NCBI GenBank assembly: GCA_905200905.1
Contig: CAJKMA010000065.1
Location: 1-15,129, forward strand
Source: an uncultured Bacillota bacterium
GTDB lineage: Bacteria > Bacillota > Clostridia > Lachnospirales > Lachnospiraceae
Direction of reading: 5' to 3'
Length of the DNA stretch: 15,129 nucleotides
A model generated the notes under the pieces. The model was given only the letters and a program-made list of their open reading frames with translations, made no database searches and was not told where the DNA came from. Made by a program: the position numbers and the translations under genes. Shown here piece after piece: positions 6,907 to 14,758 of this stretch. Each line of letters starts with the position of its first letter. Position 1 is the first letter of the stretch.

Positions 6907-6957
6907 AAAAAAACGGAAGCCCGATTACTTTTCGTAATCTAGAGACTTCCGTTTTTT
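6907..6957. terminator. Strong bidirectional terminator between the exchanger and the alpha-glucosidase
   Basis: AAAAAACGGAAG (6908-6919) pairs perfectly with CTTCCGTTTTTT (6946-6957). Inside, GATTAC and GTAATC (6923-6928, 6934-6939) form a second helix on a TTTTC loop. A run on one side and T run on the other let it work on both strands. It ends the exchanger transcript and the six-gene minus-strand operon. Confidence 0.9.
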
Positions 6958-6963
6958 ATACTC

Positions 6964-8634
6964 TTATTTTTCCACTACAAAACTTTCATAAGGACGAAGA
7001 GCCATGATTTTCTCCAGTGGTCTTGTCTCGTAATTGCTGATTAGATACCTCCCATTTAGAAATTCTATTGGAATTTCCATTTCAACTTCTGTTTCAGAAA
7101 AATTACATACTACCAGCAATTTTTCTTCCCCCAATATCCTAGTATATGCATAAATTTCTTTTGAATCCGGCAAAAGCAAATCATAAGAACCATATACAAT
7201 GATTTCTTTTTCTTTCCGAAGCTGAATCAATTTCTGGTAATAATAAAAAATAGAATTGGGGTCACTAAGCTCTGCTTTTGCATTAATTGCTTTATAATTT
7301 GGATTTACCATAATCCACGGTGTTCCTGTGGTGAAACCTGCATTTTCACTGTCATCCCACTGAAAAGGGGTTCTGGCATTATCCCGACTCTTATATCTTA
7401 AATAACTCATCATTTCTTCAGGGGTAAATACCTTCTGTTCCTCCACCAACTCATGATAAGCATTGATACTGTCCAAATCACGGAAGTCCTCTACTGATGT
7501 AAACGGTACATTGGTCATACCTAATTCTTGACCTTGATATACGTATGGAGTTCCCTGCATCATATGTAGACAAGTTGCCAGCATTTTTGCAGATACTTCA
7601 TGATATTCTCTGCTGTCATTTCCAAATCTGGAAACCGAGCGAGGCTGATCATGATTTTCCCAGAACAAACTGTTCCAGGCAATGTTTTCCAGACCTTTCT
7701 GCCATTTTGTAAGGATTTCTTTTAAATCTCTTAAATCCATTTTTTTATCTGTCCACTTGTTGGTGCCATCTGCATCCACATCCATGTGTTCAAACTGGAA
7801 CACCATATTTAACTCTTTTTCATCACTTCTTGCGTATTTTTTTGCTTCCTCCAAGGTAACGCCAGAACATTCTCCTACGGTAATGGTGTCTGCATTGTTC
7901 AGCACTTTTTCCCGCATTTCCTGAAGATATTCATGAACGTGAGGACCATTGGCAGGTTCATTAAAACTAGCGTAACCATTGATCCCAACTGGACCATCCG
8001 GCAAATCTGGTTTCTTGGAAATCAAGCTGATAACATCCATACGAAAACCATCTACGCCTTTATCCAGCCACCAGTTCATCATATCAAATACTTCCTGGCG
8101 CACCTTGGGGTTATCCCAGTTCAAATCCGGTTGTTTTTTAGAAAACAAATGAAGATAATACATATCTGTCTTTTCATCATATTTCCATGCAGGACCTGAA
8201 AAACAGGACCCCCAGTTGTTTGGCTCCTTCCCGTCTTTTCCAGGTCTCCAGATATAATAATCCCGATATGGATTATCTACAGATTTCTGACTTTCTATAA
8301 ACCAGGGATGTTCGTCAGAAGTATGATTTACCACTAAATCCATTACCAGTTTGATGCCATGTTCATGAGCTGCTGCCAGCATCCGGTCAAAATCCTCCAT
8401 GGTTCCAAACTCATCCATAATCCCTTGATAGTCACTGATATCATAGCCATTGTCATCATTGGGAGATTGATAAACCGGCGACAGCCATAATACATTAATC
8501 CCTAACTTTTGGAGATAATCCATTTTTTCTGTAATTCCATTTAAATCCCCAATTCCGTCTCCGTTGCTGTCTTTGAAGCTTCTGGGATAAATCTGATAAA
8601 CAATACTTTCTTTCCACCATCTTTTTTCCATCAC
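6964..8634 (-). CDS. GH13 alpha-glucosidase, probably oligo-1,6-glucosidase type
   Basis: A 556-residue cytosolic glycoside hydrolase of family 13 (GH13_31-like) that releases glucose from short alpha-glucosides. It opens with WWKESIVYQIYPRSF and a calcium-site-like DSNGDGIGD (22-30). The four family regions are present: DLVVNH (99-104), GFRMDVI (196-202, nucleophile Asp200), TVGECSG (252-258, acid Glu255) and WENHDQPR (325-332, Asp329). Val201 after the nucleophile is typical of enzymes favouring alpha-1,6 bonds, such as oligo-1,6-glucosidase and dextran glucosidase. No signal peptide is seen. Start: GTG at 8634 or the following ATG at 8631, with GGAG 6 or 9 bases upstream. It follows the glycosyltransferase gene by 34 bp and is last in the operon. 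No sugar transporter or regulator adjoins it. Confidence 0.93.
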   Translation of the reverse strand: MMEKRWWKESIVYQIYPRSFKDSNGDGIGDLNGITEKMDYLQKLGINVLWLSPVYQSPNDDNGYDISDYQGIMDEFGTMEDFDRMLAAAHEHGIKLVMDLVVNHTSDEHPWFIESQKSVDNPYRDYYIWRPGKDGKEPNNWGSCFSGPAWKYDEKTDMYYLHLFSKKQPDLNWDNPKVRQEVFDMMNWWLDKGVDGFRMDVISLISKKPDLPDGPVGINGYASFNEPANGPHVHEYLQEMREKVLNNADTITVGECSGVTLEEAKKYARSDEKELNMVFQFEHMDVDADGTNKWTDKKMDLRDLKEILTKWQKGLENIAWNSLFWENHDQPRSVSRFGNDSREYHEVSAKMLATCLHMMQGTPYVYQGQELGMTNVPFTSVEDFRDLDSINAYHELVEEQKVFTPEEMMSYLRYKSRDNARTPFQWDDSENAGFTTGTPWIMVNPNYKAINAKAELSDPNSIFYYYQKLIQLRKEKEIIVYGSYDLLLPDSKEIYAYTRILGEEKLLVVCNFSETEVEMEIPIEFLNGRYLISNYETRPLEKIMALRPYESFVVEK

Positions 8635-8668
8635 TGCGTTCTCCTTTTATAGAATTTTTTTGACCTTC

Positions 8669-9781
8669 CTAAAGAGTCAGATTTTCTAAAATCCCCACAA
8701 TCTCCTCCCCACTATTGCCTGAAACGGTCTCTTTCTGCGCTTTTTTCATAGCTTCTACTTTTTCTGAATTTTGAAGCAATTCTCTCCCTTTTTCCACTTG
8801 CGCTTCTACCGTTCTTGGGGCAATGGACATGCCATGACGAACAAAAAAACGTCTGTTAGCAGATTCGCATCCAGGTATGGGAGCTGTATGTACTATAGGA
8901 ATCCCTGACACAGCAGCTTCTGTGGAAGTAAGTCCCCCTGGTTTGGTATAAACCATATCACATGCCTTCATATACACATCCATTTGCCTTGTCTGCCCTA
9001 CAATAAAAATACCCTCTTGCGCTTTATATTTCTTCTTCATTCTCTGGAAGATTTTCTTATTATTTCCACAAACTATGATAAAACCCTCTTCCTCCTTCCT
9101 GGTTTTTAGAAACTGTCTGGTAAGTTTCTCTAGGTCTCCTGCTCCCATACTGCCCCCAATCACCAGATATAGTTTTTTATCAAAAGGCAAATGCAAATGT
9201 TCCCTGGCTTTTTTCTGGTCCGCTTTCTTAGAAAAACGGCTACTCACCGGTATTCCTGCTGGTATCAGCTTTTCCTTTGGAATTCCCCTTTTCACACAGG
9301 CTTTTATCATTTCTTCATGTGCTACAACATAAGCATCACACCTGGTCTCCTCCCAAAATGGAATACAAGTATAATCTGTCATAACAGCTACCATAGGAGG
9401 CAATTCTCTTCCCTGTCGTTTCATATAAGTCAATGTCTCTGACGGATAAAGATGAGGCATCAAAATAGCATCAAACTGTTCCTCTTCCAAATATGGAGTC
9501 AAATATTTTTCCATTTTTGCATTTACATAATACACGGGGGATTTTCGCATAATCCTACTAGCGACCATGCCAATCTGATAAACCATTCCAAAAACATGGG
9601 GCATCTTTTTCACAGTATTTACATAAACACCACCTACGGTATCGGATACCTTCTGTCCTGCCAACGTGAGATAATCAAACATCACAGCTTCATGCCCATG
9701 CCCCTCCAAAGCTTCTTTCATGGCAAAGCCTGCTGCGTCATGCCCTCCTCCTGTTTTACAGGATAATATCAAAACCTTCAT
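8669..9781 (-). CDS. MGDG synthase/UgtP-like glycolipid glycosyltransferase (GT28)
   Basis: A 370-residue glycosyltransferase with the GT-B fold, related to plant MGDG synthase and Bacillus UgtP, which add a sugar from a UDP-sugar to diacylglycerol at the inner membrane face. The N-terminal lipid-binding half begins with KVLILSCKTGGGH (2-14), the glycine-rich loop of the family, and holds MTDYT (134-138). The C-terminal sugar-nucleotide half has LVIGGSMGAG (206-215) and YTKPGGLTSTEAAVSG (278-293), the UDP-sugar site. There is no signal peptide; peripheral membrane association is expected. The ATG is 3 bp after the stop of the PlsY-like gene and AGGAG lies about 10 bases upstream. Glucose versus galactose, and the number of sugars added, cannot be read from the sequence. 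MurG-like activity is less likely. Confidence 0.88.
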   Translation of the reverse strand: MKVLILSCKTGGGHDAAGFAMKEALEGHGHEAVMFDYLTLAGQKVSDTVGGVYVNTVKKMPHVFGMVYQIGMVASRIMRKSPVYYVNAKMEKYLTPYLEEEQFDAILMPHLYPSETLTYMKRQGRELPPMVAVMTDYTCIPFWEETRCDAYVVAHEEMIKACVKRGIPKEKLIPAGIPVSSRFSKKADQKKAREHLHLPFDKKLYLVIGGSMGAGDLEKLTRQFLKTRKEEEGFIIVCGNNKKIFQRMKKKYKAQEGIFIVGQTRQMDVYMKACDMVYTKPGGLTSTEAAVSGIPIVHTAPIPGCESANRRFFVRHGMSIAPRTVEAQVEKGRELLQNSEKVEAMKKAQKETVSGNSGEEIVGILENLTL

Positions 9782-9784
9782 ATA

Positions 9785-10402
9785 CTAATTTCTCCTAAAA
9801 CCGAAACGTATCTGTTTCTTGTTCTTCTTTTTCAACTCTTCCCTATGTTTCTCCAGGACAATACAGGAAATCAGACAATTTCCCACCACCACCGGCAGAC
9901 TAAGCTGAAAGCAAATTCCGCTTAACAGCCAACACAGATAAGTAACTACTGTACGGAAACTATGGGGATCTATAATAATAACCAGGGTAAACAACAAGTA
10001 CCAGAAAATCAAAAGCCACAAATCAGTAAACATGGGATACAATCCTAATAGTACACCAAAAGAAACCGCAATTCCTTTTCCGCCTCTTCTCCGCCCTCCC
10101 CAAAATGGAAAAGCATGTCCCAGCACTGGAGCTGCCATAACCAGAGCAAATGCCAGGTTCTGGGTTCCAATCTCCTTGGCCGCCAGATAAACCGGTACCA
10201 TCCCCTTTAACAGTTCACAAAAAAGCACCACAATCCCACAGGCAGCCCCTCCATAAAAGAACGCATTGGCTGTACCTGGGTTTCCATCACTGCTAAGGCT
10301 CCGCACATCAATTCCACGGAATACTTTTGGAATCACATACCCAAACATCACACTGCCTAAAACATATCCAAGCACTATATAACATATTGCCTGTATTAGC
10401 AT
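9785..10402 (-). CDS. PlsY-like glycerol-3-phosphate acyltransferase
   Basis: A 205-residue polytopic membrane protein of the PlsY family. PlsY transfers an acyl group from acyl-phosphate to glycerol-3-phosphate, the first step of phospholipid synthesis. Motif 1 is GSVMFGYV (16-23). Motif 2 is DGNPGTANAF (39-48), where canonical PlsY has GN.GATN..R; the final Arg is Phe/Tyr here. Motif 3 is GHAFPFWGGRRRGGKG (95-110), the acyl-phosphate loop, with an Arg-rich stretch and about one extra residue against the usual FKGGKG spacing. The C-terminus is short and basic (KKKNKK). These differences suggest a paralogue rather than the housekeeping enzyme. The ATG overlaps the end of the phosphatidyltransferase gene and GGAGG lies 8 bases upstream, implying coupled translation. 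Acyltransferase function is likely but not certain. Confidence 0.85.
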   Translation of the reverse strand: MLIQAICYIVLGYVLGSVMFGYVIPKVFRGIDVRSLSSDGNPGTANAFFYGGAACGIVVLFCELLKGMVPVYLAAKEIGTQNLAFALVMAAPVLGHAFPFWGGRRRGGKGIAVSFGVLLGLYPMFTDLWLLIFWYLLFTLVIIIDPHSFRTVVTYLCWLLSGICFQLSLPVVVGNCLISCIVLEKHREELKKKNKKQIRFGFRRN

Positions 10403-10953
10403 TTTCTCATCCTCCAGAATTCAGGAATATACAAAATCAAAGTAACTGCCATAATCACCATTTCTGAATACACAAGAAAATCGACGATTTTCACAGAAAG
10501 TCCAGGAAGTAAAACAAGGATACACAACACTAGAAACAAAGTTGCTGTGCAAACTTTTCCAAACCACTTTGCACCATCTAATTTCTTTCCCCTACGCAGG
10601 TTAATCATTCCCATAACCGCCATAAAACCTTCTTTTACCAGCATCAGTATAACCAGATATCTCATGGATGTATATCGTACCGCTAAACAAAGGGCAATAG
10701 CCCCATGGGTAAGCTTATCTGCAAATGGATCTAAAAACTTGCCAAACTCTGTTATCATATTGAACTTTCTTGCTACTTGTCCATCTAACAAATCCGTAAC
10801 TGTAGATACTGCTACAATCGCTGCTGCAATATAGTATTCCTTCATAGTATCTGCCTGAAGATACACGAGGCAAAAAACAGGTATCAGTAAAATTCTGAAA
10901 TATCCCATGCAATTGGGGATTGAAAGCAGCTCTTCTTTTTTTATTTTATTCAT
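10396..10953 (-). CDS. CDP-alcohol phosphatidyltransferase (PgsA-like)
   Basis: A 185-residue membrane enzyme of the CDP-alcohol phosphatidyltransferase family, which joins a CDP-activated lipid such as CDP-diacylglycerol to an alcohol such as glycerol-3-phosphate. The family motif D..DG..AR........G...D...D is complete: Asp54, Asp57, Gly58, Ala61, Arg62, Gly71, Asp75 and Asp79. These residues bind the metal ions and the CDP moiety. The N-terminal SIPNCMGYFRILLIPVF resembles PgsA (PN.LT..R) but with CMGYF in place of the usual Leu-Thr. About six hydrophobic segments fit the family. The start at 10953 lies inside the end of the ABC exporter gene and its end overlaps the PlsY-like gene. Phosphatidylglycerophosphate synthase is the likeliest activity; another acceptor alcohol is possible. 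Confidence 0.88.
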   Translation of the reverse strand: MNKIKKEELLSIPNCMGYFRILLIPVFCLVYLQADTMKEYYIAAAIVAVSTVTDLLDGQVARKFNMITEFGKFLDPFADKLTHGAIALCLAVRYTSMRYLVILMLVKEGFMAVMGMINLRRGKKLDGAKWFGKVCTATLFLVLCILVLLPGLSVKIVDFLVYSEMVIMAVTLILYIPEFWRMRKC

Positions 10954-12823
10954 GTTCTTCCTTCTTTCTCTTTTGTTTTGAATGTGGATTCTCCTGTCCG
11001 GCTAAAATCCCCATAGCAGCCTCTTCTTCAAACTGTCTGGAATATAGCTCGTAGTAATATCCCTTTTCCTGAAGCAATTCTTTATGGGTTCCCTGCTCAA
11101 TGATTTTTCCATCCTTTACCACCAAAATCACATCTGCTTTTCGTATGGTAGATAATCTATGAGCAATTACAAAAGAAGTATGACCTTTTAGCAAATGGTC
11201 TGTAGCCTGTTGTATCAACTGTTCCGTCTGAGTATCAATAGAAGACGTGGCTTCATCTAACACGAAAATCCTTGGATTTGCTAAAATTGCTCTTGCAAAA
11301 GAAATTAGCTGTTTTTCTCCTGTAGAAAGCCTTCCTCCGCTTTCTCCTACATTGCTTTCATATCCCTGTTCTAGTTTCTCTGCTACCACATCTGCAGACA
11401 CTTGTTTCGCAGCTTTTCGCACTTCTTCATCTGTAGCATCCAGATTTCCGTAACGGATATTATCATATAAGGTTCCGGAAAACAAATGTGGATTTTGAAG
11501 CACATAACCAATCTGACTATGAAGCCATAGTTGAGAACGAAGGCGATAATCCTTTCCATCAATCAGAATTCTTCCTTTGGTAGGCTCGAAAAACCTACCT
11601 AAAAGATTCACCAGAGTTGATTTTCCTGCTCCAGTCTCCCCTACAATGGCAACATTGGTTCCTGCCGGTACGTGGAGATTAAAGTGCTCCAAAACATATT
11701 CTTTTCCATCCGGATAACGGAAAGAAACATCTTCAAAAACAATATCACCCTTGATTTCTTCCCAGTTTTCTTTTTTCGGATGGAACATATCTCCGTATTT
11801 TTCTTCCACTTCTGGATTGTCACAAACATTTGGTTTTTGCTCCAACAAATCTGTCACACGCTCAATATTTGCCTGGCAGGAAATCAAGTCTGCCAAAAGC
11901 CTTGCAAGCTGCTGAACGGGTTCAAAAATAACCACTGCATAAGAAATAAAAACAGAAAGGGTACCAAGCTGTAAAAGTTCTTCCTGTACCATATACCCTC
12001 CTCGCTCTAATACAATCGCACATGCAATAGAACTAAAAAGCAAAATAGTAGGAATATAAACTGCATTTAACCTTGCAGAATGTATAGCGGCCTGATGCAT
12101 ATTTTTTGTAATCTGAAAGAAATTGTTCTGGTTATCCTCTTCCACAACCATACTTTTAGAAGTTCTCACTCCTGTAATTCCCTCATTATATGCATTGGTA
12201 ATCTGGGAATTGATTTTTCTTACTTTTCTGTTCCAATGGAGAATCTTGTTCTGAAAATATACCGTAAGCAGGGCAATACACGGCACAATCATCATAATAA
12301 TCAGCGCTAACTTCCAATTGAGCAACAGCATGATTCCAAATACACTGACCACATAAACAAAAGCCCAAAACATATCTACTAGACCCCATGCAGTCATTCC
12401 AGCAATCCTCAGCGTATCACTCATCACTCTGGCATGAATGTAACCCACTGGCGTTGTGTTGTAATAGGAAAAAGATAATGTCTGAAGATGTTCAAACTGC
12501 GCCCATTTTAAATCTTTTCCCACACACATTTCAATGGTGGTGGCTGCATGAACCGAAATATAAACAAAAATTGTCTGCATCACAATCAGCCCAATATACA
12601 CACCTGCAAAGATAGAAATTCCCTCCAAAGTATCAGGCACAATAAAATGGTCAATGGCATAGCTTTGAAAAAGCGGAACCAACACATCAATTCCAGCTAA
12701 CAGCAAATTCAATCCTATGGTAATCACAAAATATTTTTTATATGGTTTAAAAAAGGGCAACATTTTAGCCCAAACCTGAAAGCTAAAGGGTTTCTTATAT
12801 TCTTGTTCTTCATATGCTGCCAT
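10946..12823 (-). CDS. Heterodimeric ABC exporter, subunit B (canonical catalytic Glu, degenerate signature)
   Basis: A 625-residue half-transporter: a membrane domain of about six helices (residues 1-330) fused to an ATPase domain (about 360-600). Walker A is GETGAGKST (395-403), Walker B is FVLDEATSSID (520-530) with catalytic Glu524, and the H-loop is His555. The signature reads LSTGE (499-503) instead of LSGGQ. In heterodimeric exporters such as TM287/288, BmrCD and LmrCD, this combination pairs with a partner that keeps LSGGQ but lacks the Glu, which is what the adjacent gene shows. Its ATG is 2 bp after the partner's stop and a GGAGGG site lies 6 bases before. It overlaps the phosphatidyltransferase gene by 8 bp. 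Substrate unknown: lipids or amphipathic drugs are usual; lipid is favoured by the neighbours. Confidence 0.93.
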   Translation of the reverse strand: MAAYEEQEYKKPFSFQVWAKMLPFFKPYKKYFVITIGLNLLLAGIDVLVPLFQSYAIDHFIVPDTLEGISIFAGVYIGLIVMQTIFVYISVHAATTIEMCVGKDLKWAQFEHLQTLSFSYYNTTPVGYIHARVMSDTLRIAGMTAWGLVDMFWAFVYVVSVFGIMLLLNWKLALIIMMIVPCIALLTVYFQNKILHWNRKVRKINSQITNAYNEGITGVRTSKSMVVEEDNQNNFFQITKNMHQAAIHSARLNAVYIPTILLFSSIACAIVLERGGYMVQEELLQLGTLSVFISYAVVIFEPVQQLARLLADLISCQANIERVTDLLEQKPNVCDNPEVEEKYGDMFHPKKENWEEIKGDIVFEDVSFRYPDGKEYVLEHFNLHVPAGTNVAIVGETGAGKSTLVNLLGRFFEPTKGRILIDGKDYRLRSQLWLHSQIGYVLQNPHLFSGTLYDNIRYGNLDATDEEVRKAAKQVSADVVAEKLEQGYESNVGESGGRLSTGEKQLISFARAILANPRIFVLDEATSSIDTQTEQLIQQATDHLLKGHTSFVIAHRLSTIRKADVILVVKDGKIIEQGTHKELLQEKGYYYELYSRQFEEEAAMGILAGQENPHSKQKRKKEEHE

Positions 12824-12825
12824 CT

Positions 12826-14586
12826 CTATCCCTCCACTTGCATCCGGTCATCTTGACTCATCTGAATCTCATAGACCTGTCTATAAATTCCATTTCCACC
12901 AATCAATTCTTCGTGGGTTCCTCTCTCCTGAATCCTTCCCTGATGCAACACCAAAATCTCGTCAGCGCTCATCAATGTGGTAATTCGGTGGGAAATCAAA
13001 ATCACCGTAGCATCTCGGCAATTTTCCAAAAGTGCTTTTCGGATTCTTGCATCTGTCTGAGAATCCACTGCTGAAAGAGAATCATCAAAAATCATAATGG
13101 GAGCTTTCTGAAGCAACATTCTGGCAATGGCCACACGTTGTCTTTGACCTCCTGACAACGTAACCCCACGTTCTCCTACTAAAGTATCATAACCATCTGG
13201 AAAATTCATAATTGTTTCATCTACACAAGCAATTTTTGCTGCCCAGCGTATCTCCTCCATAGAAGCATCCGGTCTGGCTGCTGCAATATTTTCCTTTATG
13301 GTACGGGAATATAGAAAAGGTTCTTGCAACACAATTCCCACATGTCTGCGCAGCCATTCTAATGGAATTTCCTGTATTTTCTTCCCACCTAAGGTAATAC
13401 TGCCTTCTCCTTCTTTCAATTCATACAAACGATTTAACAATTGGATTACGGTGGATTTACCACTTCCGGTACCACCCAAAATACCTAGTGTTTTCCCTTT
13501 TGGAAGCACAAAATCAATATCAGAAAGCACGGGATGTTCTTCATCATAGGAAAAGTTTACATGAGAAAAACAAAGCTCAAAATCTTTTACTTCCTCCTTC
13601 TTTTCCTCACCATAGGCCTCCTCTTCCTCACGAATAATATAATCTACACGTTCAAAAGAAACCCCTGCCTTACTCATATCTGAAAGAATACGTCCAAGTC
13701 CCCTAATAGGCCACACCAGGGCAGTATTATAAGAAGCAAATGCAATAAACTCTCCAACCGTAATCCCTCCCTGTACTGCCTCCATGGCTCCCAGCACAAT
13801 CACCGCTACTACCTGAAGTCCTGTAATCAAATCTCCCATTCCCCAGTAAAGACCCGATAAGGTTCCAAGACGAATCCAAAGGTTTGCAAACCGGTCATTT
13901 TTTTCCTGAAAACGCTCCATTTCAAACTTTTCCCGTCCAAAAGCACGGACTACCCGAACGCCTGTAGCATTCTCCTGTACCACTGTAGAAAGTTCTCCTT
14001 CAGCCTCATCTGCATCGGTAAATCTCCTGGCAATCAACCGATAAAAAATGCCGGAATAAGCAGCTACCACAGGGACAAAAAGCAGTACCACCAGTGACAA
14101 TTTCAAATTCATAGAAACCATCATGGAAAAAGAAACCGCTACTAAAAATATAGTACGAAATACTTCCAAAAGCTGGGTCACCACAAAATTCCGAATAACC
14201 TCCACATCGGAAGTACAACGCTGGATAATATCCCCTGTCTGGTGCTTATCATGCCACTTCATAGGCAATTTCTGTACATGGGTAAACAGGGCATCTCTCA
14301 TGTTTTTCGCAAAATTTTCCCCTGCCATGGCAGTATTGATTCTGCTGACAAACAATGCCACTCCAGACAATAGTGCTACCCCTACCAGAATCAGCGCCAT
14401 AATCCACAAATTATCCGCCAGATAGGAATACTTCTCTCCTTCCAGGACAGAATCCACAGTAAACCGGAAAATCTGTGGTGTCAATGAATTTAAAGCCGTC
14501 GTCACCAAAGATGCCAGAACTGCAAAAAAGAAATATTTCTTTGCGCCTTTAAAATAACGCAGAATTAATTGAATCTTTCGTTTCAT
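12826..14586 (-). CDS. Heterodimeric ABC exporter, subunit A (Asp in place of catalytic Glu)
   Basis: A 586-residue half-transporter with an N-terminal six-helix membrane domain (residues about 15-310) and an ATPase domain (about 338-575). Walker A is GGTGSGKST (371-379), the signature LSGGQRQR (477-484) is intact, and the H-loop is His533. Walker B reads IMIFDDSLSAVD (497-508): Asp502 stands where the catalytic Glu normally is. That loss marks the degenerate half-site of heterodimeric exporters and fits the partner encoded immediately downstream. The ATG at 14586 follows an AAGGA site by 7 bases and a good promoter, so this is the first gene of the six-gene operon. Multidrug efflux is the default annotation for such pairs; lipid or glycolipid export or flipping is suggested by the operon. 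Confidence 0.93.
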   Translation of the reverse strand: MKRKIQLILRYFKGAKKYFFFAVLASLVTTALNSLTPQIFRFTVDSVLEGEKYSYLADNLWIMALILVGVALLSGVALFVSRINTAMAGENFAKNMRDALFTHVQKLPMKWHDKHQTGDIIQRCTSDVEVIRNFVVTQLLEVFRTIFLVAVSFSMMVSMNLKLSLVVLLFVPVVAAYSGIFYRLIARRFTDADEAEGELSTVVQENATGVRVVRAFGREKFEMERFQEKNDRFANLWIRLGTLSGLYWGMGDLITGLQVVAVIVLGAMEAVQGGITVGEFIAFASYNTALVWPIRGLGRILSDMSKAGVSFERVDYIIREEEEAYGEEKKEEVKDFELCFSHVNFSYDEEHPVLSDIDFVLPKGKTLGILGGTGSGKSTVIQLLNRLYELKEGEGSITLGGKKIQEIPLEWLRRHVGIVLQEPFLYSRTIKENIAAARPDASMEEIRWAAKIACVDETIMNFPDGYDTLVGERGVTLSGGQRQRVAIARMLLQKAPIMIFDDSLSAVDSQTDARIRKALLENCRDATVILISHRITTLMSADEILVLHQGRIQERGTHEELIGGNGIYRQVYEIQMSQDDRMQVEG

Positions 14587-14618
14587 AATTTTTTCCTTCT
14601 TTGTTTATAGATATGCTT

Positions 14619-14647
14619 ATTATACAATACAACCTGGCAGATGGGAA
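14619..14647 (-). promoter_or_regulatory. Promoter of the six-gene exporter/lipid operon
   Basis: On the minus strand a perfect TATAAT (14624-14619) lies 17 bases after TTCCCA (14647-14642). Transcription would start near 14612, about 26 nt before the ATG at 14586. TACAAC (14628-14633) and GTTGTA (14653-14658) form an inverted repeat around the -35 region that could be an operator, though at 6 bp per arm it may be chance. Confidence 0.6.
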
Positions 14648-14690
14648 TATTTGTTGTAAGAAATTCATTCCTTGCTTTATATTTACATGA

Positions 14691-14737
14691 AAAATGCAGG
14701 GGTGAAATCTGATTTTATGATTTCATCCCTGCATTTT
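14691..14737. terminator. Strong bidirectional terminator after the alanyl-tRNA editing gene
   Basis: AAAATGCAGGGGTGAAATC (14691-14709) pairs with GATTTCATCCCTGCATTTT (14719-14737). The 19-bp stem has one G-T wobble and a 9-base loop. It lies 21 bp past the stop of the minus-strand editing protein gene and isolates the exporter/lipid operon from it. Confidence 0.9.
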
Positions 14738-14758
14738 CTATGCTAAACCACCGTTTCC

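Noticed and set aside
8635..8668. Separate promoter for the GH13 gene (TATAAA just before the start)
   Set aside because: The box is directly next to the ribosome site, leaving almost no leader, and there is no -35 match 17 bases upstream.
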